From: Thiopseudomonas denitrificans
GTDB lineage: Bacteria; Pseudomonadota; Gammaproteobacteria; Pseudomonadales; Pseudomonadaceae
Reading direction: 5' to 3'
Assembly (NCBI RefSeq): GCF_002866065.1
Contig: NZ_LNJZ01000009.1
Span: forward strand, 62,001 to 126,000
DNA: 64,000 bases
A model generated the notes under the pieces. The model searched no databases. It saw nothing but the letters and a program-made list of their open reading frames with translations, and had not been told where the DNA came from. Positions within the stretch are counted from its first letter, which is position 1. Every line of letters starts with the position of its first letter. Shown here in pieces: positions 14,497-24,939 of this stretch. A program made the position numbers and the translations under genes.

Positions 14497-14524
14497 TTGA
14501 CTGTGGCTCTGTTCGTTATATAAC
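14497..14524 (+). promoter_or_regulatory. Candidate sigma70 promoter for cspD
   Basis: TTGACT (14497-14502), a 16-nt spacer and TATAAC (14519-14524) lie about 70 nt before the cspD start in the clpS-cspD divergent region. The spacer is slightly short. Confidence 0.5.
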
Positions 14525-14592
14525 TGCCCCTGATCCGGCGGCATACCGCCGTTACTATTTATAACGCAAGGCTCGTTGATTGAGGGTTCGCC

Positions 14593-14808
14593 ATGCTCAA
14601 GGGTACAGTCAAGTGGTTCAACAATAGCAAGGGCTACGGATTTGTAGTGGCCGACGACAGCACTGAAGAGCTGTTTGCCCATTACTCGTCCATCCAGATG
14701 GACGGTTACAAGTCGCTGAAGGCAGGCCAGACGGTTCGCTTCGAGACCCGCCAGGGTCCCAAAGGCATCAATGCGGTCAACATCAGCCCATTGCAAGCGG
14801 CCCGATAA
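14593..14808 (+). CDS. cspD: Cold-shock domain protein, CspD-like
   Basis: Small single-stranded nucleic-acid binding protein; CspD inhibits replication in stationary-phase E. coli. The 71-residue product has MLKGTVKWFNNSKGYGFVVA with RNP1 KGYGFV and RNP2 LFAHYSSI. I name it CspD because of its position next to clpS-clpA and the diverged RNP2 (HYSSI instead of HFSAI); other Csp paralogues look similar, so the function is inferred. A leader of roughly 65 nt separates it from the candidate promoter. The following 172 nt contain no gene and no convincing terminator. Confidence 0.9.
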   Translation: MLKGTVKWFNNSKGYGFVVADDSTEELFAHYSSIQMDGYKSLKAGQTVRFETRQGPKGINAVNISPLQAAR

Positions 14809-14980
14809 ATAAAAGGCCGCTTTCCGGCAAGATTTGAAGGCGCGAACACCGGTCACGGACGACTGAATCACACCAGGCTGGAGCGGGGACGGAACCGCCC
14901 CGGATACTGCGTACTCCGGTATCACAGAACCCGGAGAGCAAGCATCCGTCAAGGCCAGGAAGGCCCCGTGCGGGGTGATT

Positions 14981-17425
14981 CTACACCTGGGACAGGGGTC
15001 GGGCAGGCTTGCTGTCCCTAATTTCGCTGATATAACTGCCGGCAAACTGCTTGAGTGTACGCTGGATGGCATGCAGCGCCCGCTCGAAGAAAGGTGTCGC
15101 CTCAACCTGCTCGACAATCTTCGCCTCACCCAGTTGCAACAGCTCAATCAGCTCCTTCCAGTTCTTGATATAAGAACCCTGCCCGGCACTGTCGACAAAC
15201 ATGTAACGCTGGGTGGTCGGACTGAACCATGCCAGCTTGAGCCGGTGCGGCGGCTCCCTGAACTCGAACCAGGTGCCGAAACGCACATGTTTAAGCTTGT
15301 TGACCAGCTCGCGCACCTTTTCATCCAGCGCCGACTCATCAATTTTTTCAACCGCCTGCAGTTCCTTCTCATCGGCTTCGCTCATGCTCGAAGCCAGTGT
15401 ATTACTGAGCTTCTCGACAACTTCATGCTGCTGCGCCTGTACGGCTTTCTGGCAAATCTGGATATCCTTGATCAGCCGCTGGATTTCGACATCCGAATAA
15501 CAACCAAGCTGCTCCAGCGCCTGCTGCACCCCGGACATGATCAGTTCCTTGCGTGCCATGAACTCCTGGCGCTGCTGTTCATCCAGCGGGGTACAGCTCC
15601 ATGCCAGCTCTTCGGCAATCTTTGCCTTGTCCTGCCACTGCGCACTGGCCGGGCCGGTGCGCAAAAAATAGAACACCAGCACATCCGTCCAGGCCGCCTG
15701 CAGGAAAGCCCGGATGATCTCCGGCGGGTGGTGTCGCTTGATACAGACATCAACAAAGCCACGCGCATGCTTGCGGGCGAATATCAGCTTTTCGCGCCCC
15801 TTGGCTGCGTCTACCGCACGCCGTTCACGCTTCTCCACCCGCTGCTGCAAGGCTGCAACCTGCTGGTCAAACTGGCCGAGCAAGCGCTCGAACACCTGGT
15901 CATCATGCTGGTATTCCACCAGCGCCTGCTTCACCGTTTCCTCGATGGTATCGGCCAGGCGCTGCTGTTCACTTTCACCCTGGTACTGACTGCCCGCCTG
16001 CACCATGCGATTCAGCAACAAGTGTGCCGGGTGGCGGGTATTGTGGAAGAAACTGGCATCACGCAGGGCAACCTGGCAATACAGGTTTTGCAGGTGAATT
16101 AGCACGCTCTTGTGATCATCAGCCAGGCGCTTTTCTTCCTTGACGAAATCAAACAGCATGCCGACCAGATCGATCAGGTTGGACTGGCTGCCTTCTATCC
16201 TGAAGTCCTTCGCGTTGCCGGTTGCAGCCGCCAGGGTCTGATACATGCTCTGCTTGAACGCATCGGTATCCTGCTCGTCACGCACCGACTCCTGTGCCCG
16301 CTGCCGCTGCATGCTTTGCAGCGCCTGCATCACCTGTTGCTGGCTATAGTTCTTGCTCGCTCCCGGCGGAGCAAAGGAGTCCAGCATGCGGCTGCCACTG
16401 GGCAATACCACGCCCAGCGTATTGCGATAGCTGCCCAGCAGCTGGTTGATCTCGCTGATCTGGTGTTCAATCTGCTGCTGAAACGGGGTATTGCCCAAAG
16501 CGGCATCCCCTGCTCCCTGCCCTGCTTGCGCACCTTCGGCCTGATGCTGCCCGGTACCGGCACCGGAAGCTCCCGGACGCAAGCCATGACCGCCCTTACG
16601 GCCCTGCTGCCCGTGCTCCTCTGCCCCAAGCGGCTCGTCCTCGGCTGTCGCGTGAGCATCCGCCATCTGCGCAGCCTCTTGCTTCGCCCGCTGGGCTGCC
16701 GACATTTCGGCGACAATATCGTCCACCGAAAGCCCGGGCAAAATGCCGCGTGTCTGGAAAAACTCCCCGAGGTTTGCATACACCTGCTGCAAGCCCTGCA
16801 TCACGTGGCGCTCAAACTGGACATAGAAAAAACTTTTCAGCCCGGGAGAAACCGCCATCTCCCTCATCACATGCTGCAGCGTCATGGCAACACTGTCAGG
16901 ACACAACGGACTCAGGATTTCATCGTCATAGCCGGCACCGGCCAGATGGGCCAAACGCCGCCGCATTACCACCAGTTCCAGGCTGTACTGCCGGCTCAGG
17001 CGACTGGCCATGGTGTTGATCAGCAGGTTTTCTTCCTGCTCATCTTTTTGCAGCAACGCCAGTGACGGCTTTCCATGCTGCTCGCCTGACGCTTCTTCCG
17101 GTTCAGTCTTGTGCGCCGCATGCCCGGAAAAATAGGCATTGAAATTGTCCAGGTGCCTCCCGAGAAAACCATTGACCAGTTCCTGCCTGCGCTCACGAAA
17201 AGAAGCAATACTCTCCATGTAATCCAAGCGGGACTCATTATCCCGCGCCTGTTCCATGGCATCAAAGAGTTCGTTTTCGGTTTCCTGGGCGGTATTTTTT
17301 ATACCTGCACCCAACTGGTCAAACAGCTGCTTTTGCAGCTCCCTGACCAGCTCAGTACGCATCTCTGGCGATATGCCTGGCATCTTTGCAGGCCCTGCCT
17401 CAGCTGTTCCGGGTGTTTTGTTCAT
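14981..17425 (-). CDS. DUF1631 family protein (814 aa, function unknown)
   Basis: I recognise the DUF1631 family, sometimes mislabelled thymidine phosphorylase in Pseudomonas genomes; no biochemical function is known to me. The 814-residue protein is largely helical and charged, rich in Gln and Glu, with no signal peptide or membrane segment. Around 245-310 is a low-complexity Ala/Gly/Glu/Gln linker. Family-like segments include ESRLDYMESIASFRERRQEL near residue 65, LIDLVGMLFDFVKEE (about 418) and the C-terminal HVRFGTWFEFREPP then RLKLAWFSP, a fold also seen at the end of PilZ-like proteins, by inference. AGGA precedes the ATG at 17425. It is transcribed alone, divergent from metH. Confidence 0.8.
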   Translation of the reverse strand: MNKTPGTAEAGPAKMPGISPEMRTELVRELQKQLFDQLGAGIKNTAQETENELFDAMEQARDNESRLDYMESIASFRERRQELVNGFLGRHLDNFNAYFSGHAAHKTEPEEASGEQHGKPSLALLQKDEQEENLLINTMASRLSRQYSLELVVMRRRLAHLAGAGYDDEILSPLCPDSVAMTLQHVMREMAVSPGLKSFFYVQFERHVMQGLQQVYANLGEFFQTRGILPGLSVDDIVAEMSAAQRAKQEAAQMADAHATAEDEPLGAEEHGQQGRKGGHGLRPGASGAGTGQHQAEGAQAGQGAGDAALGNTPFQQQIEHQISEINQLLGSYRNTLGVVLPSGSRMLDSFAPPGASKNYSQQQVMQALQSMQRQRAQESVRDEQDTDAFKQSMYQTLAAATGNAKDFRIEGSQSNLIDLVGMLFDFVKEEKRLADDHKSVLIHLQNLYCQVALRDASFFHNTRHPAHLLLNRMVQAGSQYQGESEQQRLADTIEETVKQALVEYQHDDQVFERLLGQFDQQVAALQQRVEKRERRAVDAAKGREKLIFARKHARGFVDVCIKRHHPPEIIRAFLQAAWTDVLVFYFLRTGPASAQWQDKAKIAEELAWSCTPLDEQQRQEFMARKELIMSGVQQALEQLGCYSDVEIQRLIKDIQICQKAVQAQQHEVVEKLSNTLASSMSEADEKELQAVEKIDESALDEKVRELVNKLKHVRFGTWFEFREPPHRLKLAWFSPTTQRYMFVDSAGQGSYIKNWKELIELLQLGEAKIVEQVEATPFFERALHAIQRTLKQFAGSYISEIRDSKPARPLSQV

Positions 17426-17584
17426 GGCCCACTATCCTGAAAATCGGGGGTCTGTTGAAAATCCAAAGCTGCCTCGACACAAGGCTGCATAATCCTGATA
17501 TCCGGGCAGTCAAACCCGGCATCCAGACCAGTCCCGGCTGCCTGAAGCATGATCCATAGGGCAACCGCACAACACTTGCAGCCA

Positions 17585-17593
17585 ATTCTAGCA
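17585..17593 (-). promoter_or_regulatory. Candidate extended -10 promoter for the DUF1631 gene
   Basis: On the minus strand TGCTAGAAT (an extended -10, TGnTAGAAT) lies about 160 nt upstream of the DUF1631 start. No good -35 is visible. The surrounding 366-nt gap to metH holds this site, the metH promoter candidate and nothing else that I can identify. Confidence 0.4.
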
Positions 17594-17723
17594 AAATCAC
17601 CATTACATTTCTGCGATCAAGGTGGCAAAACGACATCATCGAAATAACCCGACCGTCAAACACTTGGCATATTCGCATAAAAAATGACTTTTTGACAGTA
17701 TCAATCTACGCGCACCCTCTCCA

Positions 17724-17752
17724 TGTCAAGTCAAGTGCGTTTTTGCTATCAT
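17724..17752 (+). promoter_or_regulatory. Candidate promoter for metH
   Basis: TGTCAA (17724-17729), 17 nt, then TATCAT (17747-17752) preceded by TG one base away, an extended -10. It lies about 40 nt before the metH start. I saw no cobalamin or SAM riboswitch in the upstream region. Confidence 0.45.
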
Positions 17753-17791
17753 CTGCCGTTTGACTTTATTCCGACTCTCCAGGTGTGCTCA

Positions 17792-20700
17792 ATGTCCGAT
17801 CGCAGCTCCCGCTTGTCCCAACTTCACGAAGCGCTCAAGTCCCGCATTTTACTGCTTGATGGTGCCATGGGCACCATGATCCAGGCCGAGAAACTGAGCG
17901 AAGAAGCCTTTCGTGGCGAGCGCTTTGCCGACTGGCACCGCGATGTACGCGGCAACAACGACCTGCTGATCCTGACCCAGCCGCAGCTGATCCAGAAAAT
18001 CGAAAAAGCCTATCTGGATGCCGGTGCCGACATCATCGAGACCAACACCTTCAACTCCACCGCCATTTCCCAGGCCGACTATGGCATGGAAGAACTGGCC
18101 TACGAGCTGAACTTCGAAGGCGCGCGCCTGGCCCGCGAAGTCTGTGATGCCAAGACGCTGGAAACCCCCGACCGTCCGCGCTATGTCGCCGGCGTGCTCG
18201 GCCCGACCAGCCGCACCTGCTCGCTGTCGCCGGACGTCAACAACCCCGGCTACCGCAACGTCACCTTCGACATTCTGGTCGACAACTACAGCACCGCCAC
18301 CCGCGGGCTGATCGAGGGCGGTGCCGATATCATCATGATCGAGACCATCTTCGACACCCTTAACGCCAAGGCAGCGATTTTCGCCGTGGAAGGCGTGTTC
18401 GAGGAGCTGGGCGTAACCCTGCCGATCATGATCTCGGGCACCATTACCGATGCCTCCGGTCGCACGCTGTCCGGGCAGACCACCGAGGCCTTCTGGAACT
18501 CGATCCGTCACTGCAAACCGCTGTCGGTGGGCCTGAACTGTGCCCTGGGTGCCAAGCAGCTGCGCCCCTATCTGCAGGAGCTGTCGGAAAAGGCCGACAC
18601 CTATGTCTCTGCCCACCCCAACGCCGGCCTGCCCAACGCCTTTGGCGAATATGACGAAAGCGCCGCCGAAACCGCCGCGCTGATCGAGGACTTTGCCGCC
18701 TCGGGCTTCTTGAACATTGTTGGCGGCTGCTGCGGTACCACGCCGCAGCATATTGCCGCCATTGCCGAAGTGATCGCCAAATACCCCCGCCGGGAAATTC
18801 CCGACATCCCCAAGGCCTGCCGCCTGTCGGGGCTGGAGCCGTTCACCATTGACCGCAACTCGCTGTTCGTCAACGTTGGCGAGCGCACCAACATCACCGG
18901 TTCGGCCCGCTTTGCCCGGCTGATCCGCGAGGAAAACTACACCGAAGCGCTGGAAGTGGCGCTGCAGCAGGTGGAAGCCGGCGCCCAGGTGATCGACATC
19001 AACATGGACGAGGGCATGCTCGACTCCAAGGCGGCGATGGTCACCTTCCTCAACCTGATCGCCGGCGAACCCGACATTTCCCGCGTGCCGATCATGATCG
19101 ACTCCTCCAAGTGGGACATCATCGAGGCCGGCCTCAAGTGCATCCAGGGCAAGGGCATCGTCAACTCGATCTCGATGAAGGAAGGTGTGGAGCAGTTCAT
19201 CGAGCACGCCAAACTGTGCCGCCGCTATGGTGCCGCCATCATCGTCATGGCCTTTGACGAACAGGGCCAGGCCGATACCGCAGCACGCAAGAACGAAATC
19301 TGCGCCCGCTCCTACGACATCCTGGTCAACCAGGTCGGCTTCCCGCCGGAAGACATCATCTTCGATGCCAACATCTTTGCCGTCGCCACCGGCATCGAGG
19401 AGCACAACAACTATGCCGTGGACTTTATCGAATCCATGGCCTGGATTCGTGACAACCTCCCCTATGCACTGACCTCGGGCGGCGTGTCCAACGTGTCCTT
19501 CTCGTTCCGCGGCAACAACCCGGTGCGCGAAGCAATCCACTCGGTGTTCCTGTATTACGCGATCAGGAACGGCCTGAGCATGGGCATCGTCAACGCCGGC
19601 CAGCTGGAAATCTATGACCAGATTCCGGCTCGTCTGCGTGACAAGGTGGAAGACGTCATCCTCAACCGCCACCCCGGTGCCACCGAGGCTCTGCTGGAAA
19701 TCGCCGAGGAATACCGTGGCGACGGTGCCAAGAAGGAAGTCGAAAACGAGGAGTGGCGCAGCCTGCCGGTCAACAAGCGGCTGGAGCATGCGCTGGTCAA
19801 GGGCATCACCACCCATATCGTCGAGGACACCGAAGAGGCCCGCCAGCAGGCCGAGCGCCCGATCCACGTGATTGAAGGCCCGTTGATGGACGGCATGAAT
19901 GTGGTCGGCGACCTGTTCGGCAGTGGCAAGATGTTTCTGCCGCAGGTGGTCAAGTCGGCGCGGGTAATGAAGCAGGCGGTCAACCATCTGATTCCCTTCA
20001 TCGAAGAGGAAAAAGGCGACCAACCGGAAGCCAAGGGCAAGATTCTGGTCGCCACGGTCAAGGGCGACGTACACGACATCGGCAAGAACATCGTTGCCGT
20101 GGTGCTGGGCTGTAACGGCTATGACATTGTCGACCTCGGCGTGATGGTTCCAGCCGACAAGATCCTGCAGACGGCGATTGACGAAAAAGTCGACATCATC
20201 GGCCTGTCCGGCCTGATCACCCCGTCACTGGACGAGATGGTCCACGTGGCCAAGGAAATGCAGCGCCAGAACTTCCAGCTGCCACTGATGATCGGTGGTG
20301 CCACCACGTCCAAGGCGCACACCGCAGTGAAGATCGACCCGCACTACACCAATGACGCGGTGATTTACGTCACCGACGCTTCGCGCTCGGTCGGTGTCGC
20401 CACCACCCTGCTGTCGCAGGAGCTCAAGCCCGAATTCGCTCGCAAGACCCGCGAGGAATACGCCAAGATCCGCGAGCGCACGGCCAACCGCAAGAGCAAC
20501 GTCGAATACCTGACTTATCAGCAGGCCGTCGACAACCGCTTGCAGCTGGACTGGAGCGACTATCAGCCGCCGGTACCGGCCTTTACCGGCCCGCGCCTGA
20601 TCGAAAAAGCCGACCTGAAGGAAATCCGCAACTACATCGACTGGACACCCTTTTTCATCGCCTGGAACCTGGTCGGCAAATACCCGCGCATCTTCCAGGA

Positions 20701-21484
20701 CGAAGTGGTGGGCGAAGCGGCGCAAACGCTGTTTGACGAAGCCCAGGTAATGCTGGACAAGCTGATCGGCGAAGACCTGATCCAGGCCCGCGCCCTGTTC
20801 GGCTTCTGGCCGGCCAACCAGGTCAATCATGACGATCTGGAGCTGTACGACGAGAACGGCCAGCCCTTCCGGCGACTGCACCATCTGCGCCAGCAAAGCA
20901 AGATCCGTGACGAGGGTGCCAACCGCTGCCTGGCCGACTTTGTCGCACCAAAAGACAGCGGCCTGACCGACTATGTCGGCGGCTTCATCGTTACCGCCGG
21001 CATCGGCGTGGAAGAGCTGTGCAACCGCTACAAGGCCGAGGGCGACGATTACAGCGCCATCCTGATCCAGTCACTGGCCGACCGGCTGGCCGAGGCCACC
21101 GCCGAATGGCTGCACCAGCAGGTACGCACCCAATACTGGGCCTATGCCAAGGACGAGCAACTTGATAACGACGACCTGATCCAGGAAAAGTACAGCGGCA
21201 TCCGCCCTGCTCCCGGTTATCCGGCCTGCCCGGATCACACCGAAAAGGGCCCGCTGTTCCAGCTGCTCGACCCGGAAGGCAGCTGCGGCGTGTTCCTCAC
21301 CGAACACTATGCGATGTTCCCCACCGCCGCCGTCAGCGGCTGGTATTTTGCCCACCCGGAAGCCAAATACTTCGCGGTCGGCAAGATCGGGAAGGACCAG
21401 GTGGAAAGCTATGCCGCGCGCAAAGGCATCAGCCTGGAAGAAGCCGAACGCTGGCTGATGCCCAACCTGGCCTATGATGCCTGA
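17792..21484 (+). CDS. metH: Cobalamin-dependent methionine synthase
   Basis: Transfers a methyl group from methyltetrahydrofolate to homocysteine through methylcobalamin. The 1230-residue protein has all four modules. The homocysteine domain has zinc ligands Cys250 (GLNC) and Cys313-Cys314 ([11 protein letters not shown]). The pterin domain has [16 protein letters not shown]. The cobalamin domain has DVHDIGKNI with His761 as lower axial ligand. The C-terminal SAM-binding activation domain contains [16 protein letters not shown] start at the ATG at 17792 (MSDRSSRLS) because AGGTG precedes it and similarity begins there, although the frame opens earlier. Length and key residues are normal. Confidence 0.98.
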   Translation: MSDRSSRLSQLHEALKSRILLLDGAMGTMIQAEKLSEEAFRGERFADWHRDVRGNNDLLILTQPQLIQKIEKAYLDAGADIIETNTFNSTAISQADYGMEELAYELNFEGARLAREVCDAKTLETPDRPRYVAGVLGPTSRTCSLSPDVNNPGYRNVTFDILVDNYSTATRGLIEGGADIIMIETIFDTLNAKAAIFAVEGVFEELGVTLPIMISGTITDASGRTLSGQTTEAFWNSIRHCKPLSVGLNCALGAKQLRPYLQELSEKADTYVSAHPNAGLPNAFGEYDESAAETAALIEDFAASGFLNIVGGCCGTTPQHIAAIAEVIAKYPRREIPDIPKACRLSGLEPFTIDRNSLFVNVGERTNITGSARFARLIREENYTEALEVALQQVEAGAQVIDINMDEGMLDSKAAMVTFLNLIAGEPDISRVPIMIDSSKWDIIEAGLKCIQGKGIVNSISMKEGVEQFIEHAKLCRRYGAAIIVMAFDEQGQADTAARKNEICARSYDILVNQVGFPPEDIIFDANIFAVATGIEEHNNYAVDFIESMAWIRDNLPYALTSGGVSNVSFSFRGNNPVREAIHSVFLYYAIRNGLSMGIVNAGQLEIYDQIPARLRDKVEDVILNRHPGATEALLEIAEEYRGDGAKKEVENEEWRSLPVNKRLEHALVKGITTHIVEDTEEARQQAERPIHVIEGPLMDGMNVVGDLFGSGKMFLPQVVKSARVMKQAVNHLIPFIEEEKGDQPEAKGKILVATVKGDVHDIGKNIVAVVLGCNGYDIVDLGVMVPADKILQTAIDEKVDIIGLSGLITPSLDEMVHVAKEMQRQNFQLPLMIGGATTSKAHTAVKIDPHYTNDAVIYVTDASRSVGVATTLLSQELKPEFARKTREEYAKIRERTANRKSNVEYLTYQQAVDNRLQLDWSDYQPPVPAFTGPRLIEKADLKEIRNYIDWTPFFIAWNLVGKYPRIFQDEVVGEAAQTLFDEAQVMLDKLIGEDLIQARALFGFWPANQVNHDDLELYDENGQPFRRLHHLRQQSKIRDEGANRCLADFVAPKDSGLTDYVGGFIVTAGIGVEELCNRYKAEGDDYSAILIQSLADRLAEATAEWLHQQVRTQYWAYAKDEQLDNDDLIQEKYSGIRPAPGYPACPDHTEKGPLFQLLDPEGSCGVFLTEHYAMFPTAAVSGWYFAHPEAKYFAVGKIGKDQVESYAARKGISLEEAERWLMPNLAYDA

Positions 21485-21491
21485 CTGGCTG

Positions 21492-21525
21492 TTGCGGGCA
21501 TTCGCTTGGCGGATGCCCGCAGCAA
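21492..21525. other. Stem-loop between convergent metH and the next gene
   Basis: GCGGGCAT (21494-21501) pairs with ATGCCCGC (21513-21520) across an 11-nt loop. There is no U-run on either strand, so it may be a weak or Rho-assisted terminator, or a 3' end stabiliser. Confidence 0.4.
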
Positions 21526-21541
21526 TCCTGCCGCAGATGCA

Positions 21542-22321
21542 CTAGCGGCCGCCCATCTCTTCCAGCGCTTTCAGCATCTCGCCCAGCGCTTCCATGGCTT
21601 GTGGTGTCTGCTCTGCCGCCTGCTCCAGCAGCACGCCAAAGTCCGGCATGCCGCCCGGCGCGGCCGGCAACACAAACCGCTCCGCCGCCGGCGTCTGCCC
21701 GTTCAGGGAGATCAGTCGCATGTCCTGGCCCATGCGCAACAGGCCAAGATTGTCGTCAAGCAGCATACGGGAAAACTTGTCCAGCGCATCGTTCGGCTGT
21801 CCCAGTGCGCTGGTCAGCACCCGTGACAGGTGTACCATGGTCCGGGTCAGCTCCAGCGCCCGGGGGTCGCTGCTCAATACCGCCTCGTCCGTCTGCCGGT
21901 TACCCTTGTCATCGACATGCTCCACCTGATACAGCTGCCCGCTGATGCCGGCAACAGTCTCGGTCCGGTCTTGCCGGCGAAGCTCCAGCACCTCGCCAGC
22001 CAGCGCATCCAGCGGCATGGCCGGCTGACCGGCAGCACCGGCCATGGCTCCCATCATCCGGCCCATACTGGCCATGTCCAGTACCACTGGCTGGCCGTTG
22101 TCCAGACTGACGGCATAGGCCTTGTTGCCATCAATGACCAGGTAGCCGTTCATGCCGCCCTGCTGCGGAGCCTCCAGGCGAATCTTGTCGCCATCGTATT
22201 CCAGTGTCGCCTGCTCGCCGGCATTGCCGGTACCTATCACCGCTGTACCGCCAGCCCAGACCGGGCCGGAAAAAATCACGGCCGCTGCGGCCAATACCAC
22301 GGGTTTCATCAGATGTTTCAT
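21542..22321 (-). CDS. Secreted protein of unknown function (259 aa)
   Basis: I do not recognise the family. The product starts MKHLMKPVVLAAAAVIFSG and has a signal peptide probably cleaved after VWA, so it should be periplasmic. The mature part is rich in Met, Gly and Ala (MASMGRMMGAMAGAAGQPAM) with a long helical C-terminus. Its organisation (short strands ATLEYDGDKIRLE and GYLVIDGNKAYAVS, then a Met-rich stretch) suggests a sensor-like or lipoprotein-localisation-like beta fold, but this is a guess. GAAGGAG lies 7 nt before the ATG at 22321, which decides the start over a GTG at 22327. It is convergent with metH and borders the decayed hipA region. Confidence 0.75.
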   Translation of the reverse strand: MKHLMKPVVLAAAAVIFSGPVWAGGTAVIGTGNAGEQATLEYDGDKIRLEAPQQGGMNGYLVIDGNKAYAVSLDNGQPVVLDMASMGRMMGAMAGAAGQPAMPLDALAGEVLELRRQDRTETVAGISGQLYQVEHVDDKGNRQTDEAVLSSDPRALELTRTMVHLSRVLTSALGQPNDALDKFSRMLLDDNLGLLRMGQDMRLISLNGQTPAAERFVLPAAPGGMPDFGVLLEQAAEQTPQAMEALGEMLKALEEMGGR

Positions 22322-22500
22322 GGGCACGCTCCTTCTCGTGGACTACCTGCATACTGCCGGACAAGCACGGCATAATCCACTGCGTTTTTAACTCATTAGC
22401 GCTGCCAGAAAAGACCCCGGTTTGAATCGTCACACAAAATACTCCACCATACCGACCCTGGCTCGCAGCTATCATCTGATATACAAATGCCAACTGTGGA

Positions 22501-22832
22501 TTGACCTTGCGTGTACATCCCGTAAGCGGCCAACGGGCGGTGTATGCTGCCAGTGTGCAGCATGGGTGCGTCATTGGCACCCTGCGCTCAACCCGGATGC
22601 GCAATAGCGAACACTTCAGTTTTGCCTACAATTCTGAGTGGCTGCCACAGACAACAGCCTCGACTTTGGCCTGGCCATGGAAGTCATTGCGCATTTTCAG
22701 CTGAGCGAACAAGAAGCAAAAATTATTTTTCAGGATGTGTGCGATAGTGTGAAAAACTGGCAGAAAGAAGCTGCCTCGGCAGAAATCGACCGTGCCGGGC
22801 AAGACAGGATGGCGGCTGCGTTCAGGTATTAG
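22501..22832 (+). pseudogene. Relic of a HipA-type toxin kinase gene with a large internal deletion
   Basis: Two pieces of a HipA-like protein lie in different frames and abut. The first frame reads AVYAASVQHGCVIGTL then HFSFAYNSEWLPQ (about 22540-22650), matching the HipA N-terminal pattern of a strand, GxLIGTL and FxYdxxWL. The second frame, from about 22638, reads TDNSLDFGLAMEVIAHF, EAKIIFQDVCDSVKNWQ and a final DRMAAAFRY, matching the HipA C-terminus (DNSLD, helical region, W, xRMAxAF). The roughly 300-residue kinase core is missing and the frame shifts at the junction near 22640-22650. No hipB antitoxin gene is seen. Upstream DNA (22322-22500) holds no recognisable gene. Family assignment rests on my memory of HipA motifs. 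Confidence 0.6.
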
Positions 22833-22902
22833 AACCACGCAGTATCCACCCAGCCCTACACCGCTATAGTCCTCCCCTTTTTACCTCGTGCGAGTATTCC
22901 CC

Positions 22903-24867
22903 ATGCCCATCCAACACGCTCAACTGCACTGGGACGACCAGGGCCAGCCTCTGTCCAGCGCCTATGACGATGTGTACTTCTCCCGCGAGTCGGGGCTGGA
23001 GGAAACCCGCTATGTATTTCTGCAGCACAACCGGCTGGCCGAACGCTTTACCGCACTGCGCGAGCATGACTGCATGGTGGTGGGTGAAACCGGTTTTGGC
23101 ACCGGGCTCAATTTTCTGTGCTGCTGGCAGCTATTTGAACGACAGGCACCATCAGATGCCCGGCTGCACTTCATCAGTGCCGAGAGGTTCCCCCTGCAAC
23201 CAACCGACTTGCAGCAGGCACTGGCACTCTGGCCGGAACTGGAAGACTACAGCCGGCAGCTGCTGCAAGCCTATCGGGTGATCCAGCCCGGCATGCAGAC
23301 ACTGCTGCTGGCGAACGGACGGGTCCAGCTGACATTGCTGATCGGCGAGGCCTGCGAACAACTGGTGCAGCTCGATGGTCTGGTCGATGCCTGGTTTCTC
23401 GACGGTTTTGCACCTGCGAAAAATCCTGACATGTGGACCGATGCGTTGTTCAATCAACTGGCCCGGCTGTCGGCACCAGAGGCTACGCTGGCTACTTTTA
23501 CCAGCGCCGGCTTTGTGCGCCGCGGCCTGCAGGCGGCCGGTTTTGCCATGCAGCGCACTCCCGGTTTTGGCCGCAAACGGGAAATGCTCTGCGGCCAGCT
23601 GGAAAACGCTCCCCTTGCAGAATGGCAAGCGCCCTGGTTTGCCCGGCCGTCCCGCCGTTTGTCCGCTAAAAAACATGCCATTGTGGTCGGTGCCGGTCTG
23701 GCCGGCTGTGCCACCGCCCGCAGTCTGGCCAATCGCGGCTGGCAGGTCACCGTGCTGGAACGTGAAGCGCGGATAGCCGGCCGGGCTTCCGGCAACGCCC
23801 AGGGCATGCTCTATCTCAAATTGTCGGCAGCACACACGCCGCTGTCACAGCTGGTGCTGGCCGGTTTCGGTTTCAGTCGCCGCTTGCTGCAACAGTGGCC
23901 GAACAGCGATCACTGGCAGGCCTGCGGCCTGTTGCAGCTGGCCTGGAACCCGCAAGAAAGCAAACGCCAGCAACAATTGGTGGCAGCCTTTTCCAACGAT
24001 CTGTTGCAACCACTGAATGCACGGGAAGCAACCACAGTCGCCGGCATCGGACTGGAGCACGGCGGACTGTTCTACCCGGACTCCGGCTGGATCTCCCCGG
24101 CCCACTGGTGCCGGTGGCTGCTGGATCACCCGCTGATAACGCTGGAAACCTCGACTACGGTGGCGCAGCTGCAATTCGAGGAGCCACACTGGCAGGTCCT
24201 CACCACTGATGGCCGCCACTGGCAGGCACCTGTGGTGGTGCTGGCCAATGCAGCGGATGCCGCTCAGCTATCGCAAGCGGCACACCTGCCACTCAAGGCC
24301 ATTCGCGGCCAGACCAGCCTGCTGCCCGCCAGCCCGGCCAGCTCGGTACTGCGCTGTGTGGTCAGTGCTGACGGCTATGTCGCGCCCGCGCACAATGGCC
24401 AACACTGCACTGGTGCCAGCTTCGTCTTTGACAATCCGTCCACAGCGCTGAACGGACAGGAGCAACTGGACAACATCCAGCGGCTGCAACAGCTGTCTCC
24501 TGAGCTTTACCGGGCCATGGGCGGCGATGCGCTGCAGCAGGCAGCGCTGGCCGGACATGCCGCCCAGCGTTGCAGCACACCGGATTATCTGCCACTGGTT
24601 GGCCCGCTGGCCGATGCCGAAATCTTCACTTCGCGCTATGCCGGCCTGCGACACAACGCCCGCCTGCAAGCGGACACGCCCTGCCCCTGGTTGCCCGGGC
24701 TCTATGTCAATCTGGCTCATGGATCGCGCGGACTGGTCACCGCACCGCTAAGCGGCGAGCTGCTGGCCGGCTGGATCTGCAACGAGCCGCTGCCCTTGCC
24801 GCGCCAGGTGGCCGAAGCCTGCCACCCCAACCGTTTCCTGCTGCGCCAGCTGGCACGGGGAGTCTGA
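22903..24867 (+). CDS. mnmC: Bifunctional tRNA mnm5s2U biosynthesis protein MnmC
   Basis: Completes mnm5s2U34 in tRNAs for Lys, Glu and Gln: the FAD domain removes the carboxymethyl group and the methyltransferase domain methylates the product. The 654-residue protein has the N-terminal methyltransferase module (about 1-245; VVGETGFGTGLNFL and WFLDGFAPAKNPDMW) and the C-terminal oxidoreductase (about 260-654; HAIVVGAGLAGCATARS, then PLKAIRGQTS and the terminal GSRGLVTAPLSGELLA). I start at the ATG at 22903 (MPIQHAQLHWDD) by family similarity; a GTG at 22888 is in frame, and neither has a strong ribosome site. Length is normal. Confidence 0.95.
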   Translation: MPIQHAQLHWDDQGQPLSSAYDDVYFSRESGLEETRYVFLQHNRLAERFTALREHDCMVVGETGFGTGLNFLCCWQLFERQAPSDARLHFISAERFPLQPTDLQQALALWPELEDYSRQLLQAYRVIQPGMQTLLLANGRVQLTLLIGEACEQLVQLDGLVDAWFLDGFAPAKNPDMWTDALFNQLARLSAPEATLATFTSAGFVRRGLQAAGFAMQRTPGFGRKREMLCGQLENAPLAEWQAPWFARPSRRLSAKKHAIVVGAGLAGCATARSLANRGWQVTVLEREARIAGRASGNAQGMLYLKLSAAHTPLSQLVLAGFGFSRRLLQQWPNSDHWQACGLLQLAWNPQESKRQQQLVAAFSNDLLQPLNAREATTVAGIGLEHGGLFYPDSGWISPAHWCRWLLDHPLITLETSTTVAQLQFEEPHWQVLTTDGRHWQAPVVVLANAADAAQLSQAAHLPLKAIRGQTSLLPASPASSVLRCVVSADGYVAPAHNGQHCTGASFVFDNPSTALNGQEQLDNIQRLQQLSPELYRAMGGDALQQAALAGHAAQRCSTPDYLPLVGPLADAEIFTSRYAGLRHNARLQADTPCPWLPGLYVNLAHGSRGLVTAPLSGELLAGWICNEPLPLPRQVAEACHPNRFLLRQLARGV

Positions 24868-24894
24868 ACAGGCACGGTTCGTGGCAAACTTTCA

Positions 24895-24903
24895 TGCTAA
24901 GAT
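24895..24903 (+). promoter_or_regulatory. Candidate extended -10 promoter for map
   Basis: TGCTAAGAT (extended -10) lies about 36 nt before the map ATG and 28 nt after the mnmC stop. No convincing -35 is visible. Confidence 0.4.
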
Positions 24904-24939
24904 ATCGCGTTATTTGCAAACATCACCCAGAGGCAGTTC

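Noticed and set aside
14374-15147. 257-codon minus-strand frame covering cspD
   Set aside because: It overlaps cspD and clpS in another frame and has no recognisable domain.
17426-17791. A cobalamin or SAM riboswitch before metH
   Set aside because: I could not find the conserved B12-box or S-box core; only promoter-like sites are seen.
17849-20074. A 741-codon open frame on the minus strand opposite metH, and similar long antisense frames opposite glnD (26048-27442), ftsK (8163-9791) and rarA (5908-7182)
   Set aside because: They mirror GC-rich genes with strong, complete protein motifs on the other strand, show no recognisable domains and lack ribosome sites.
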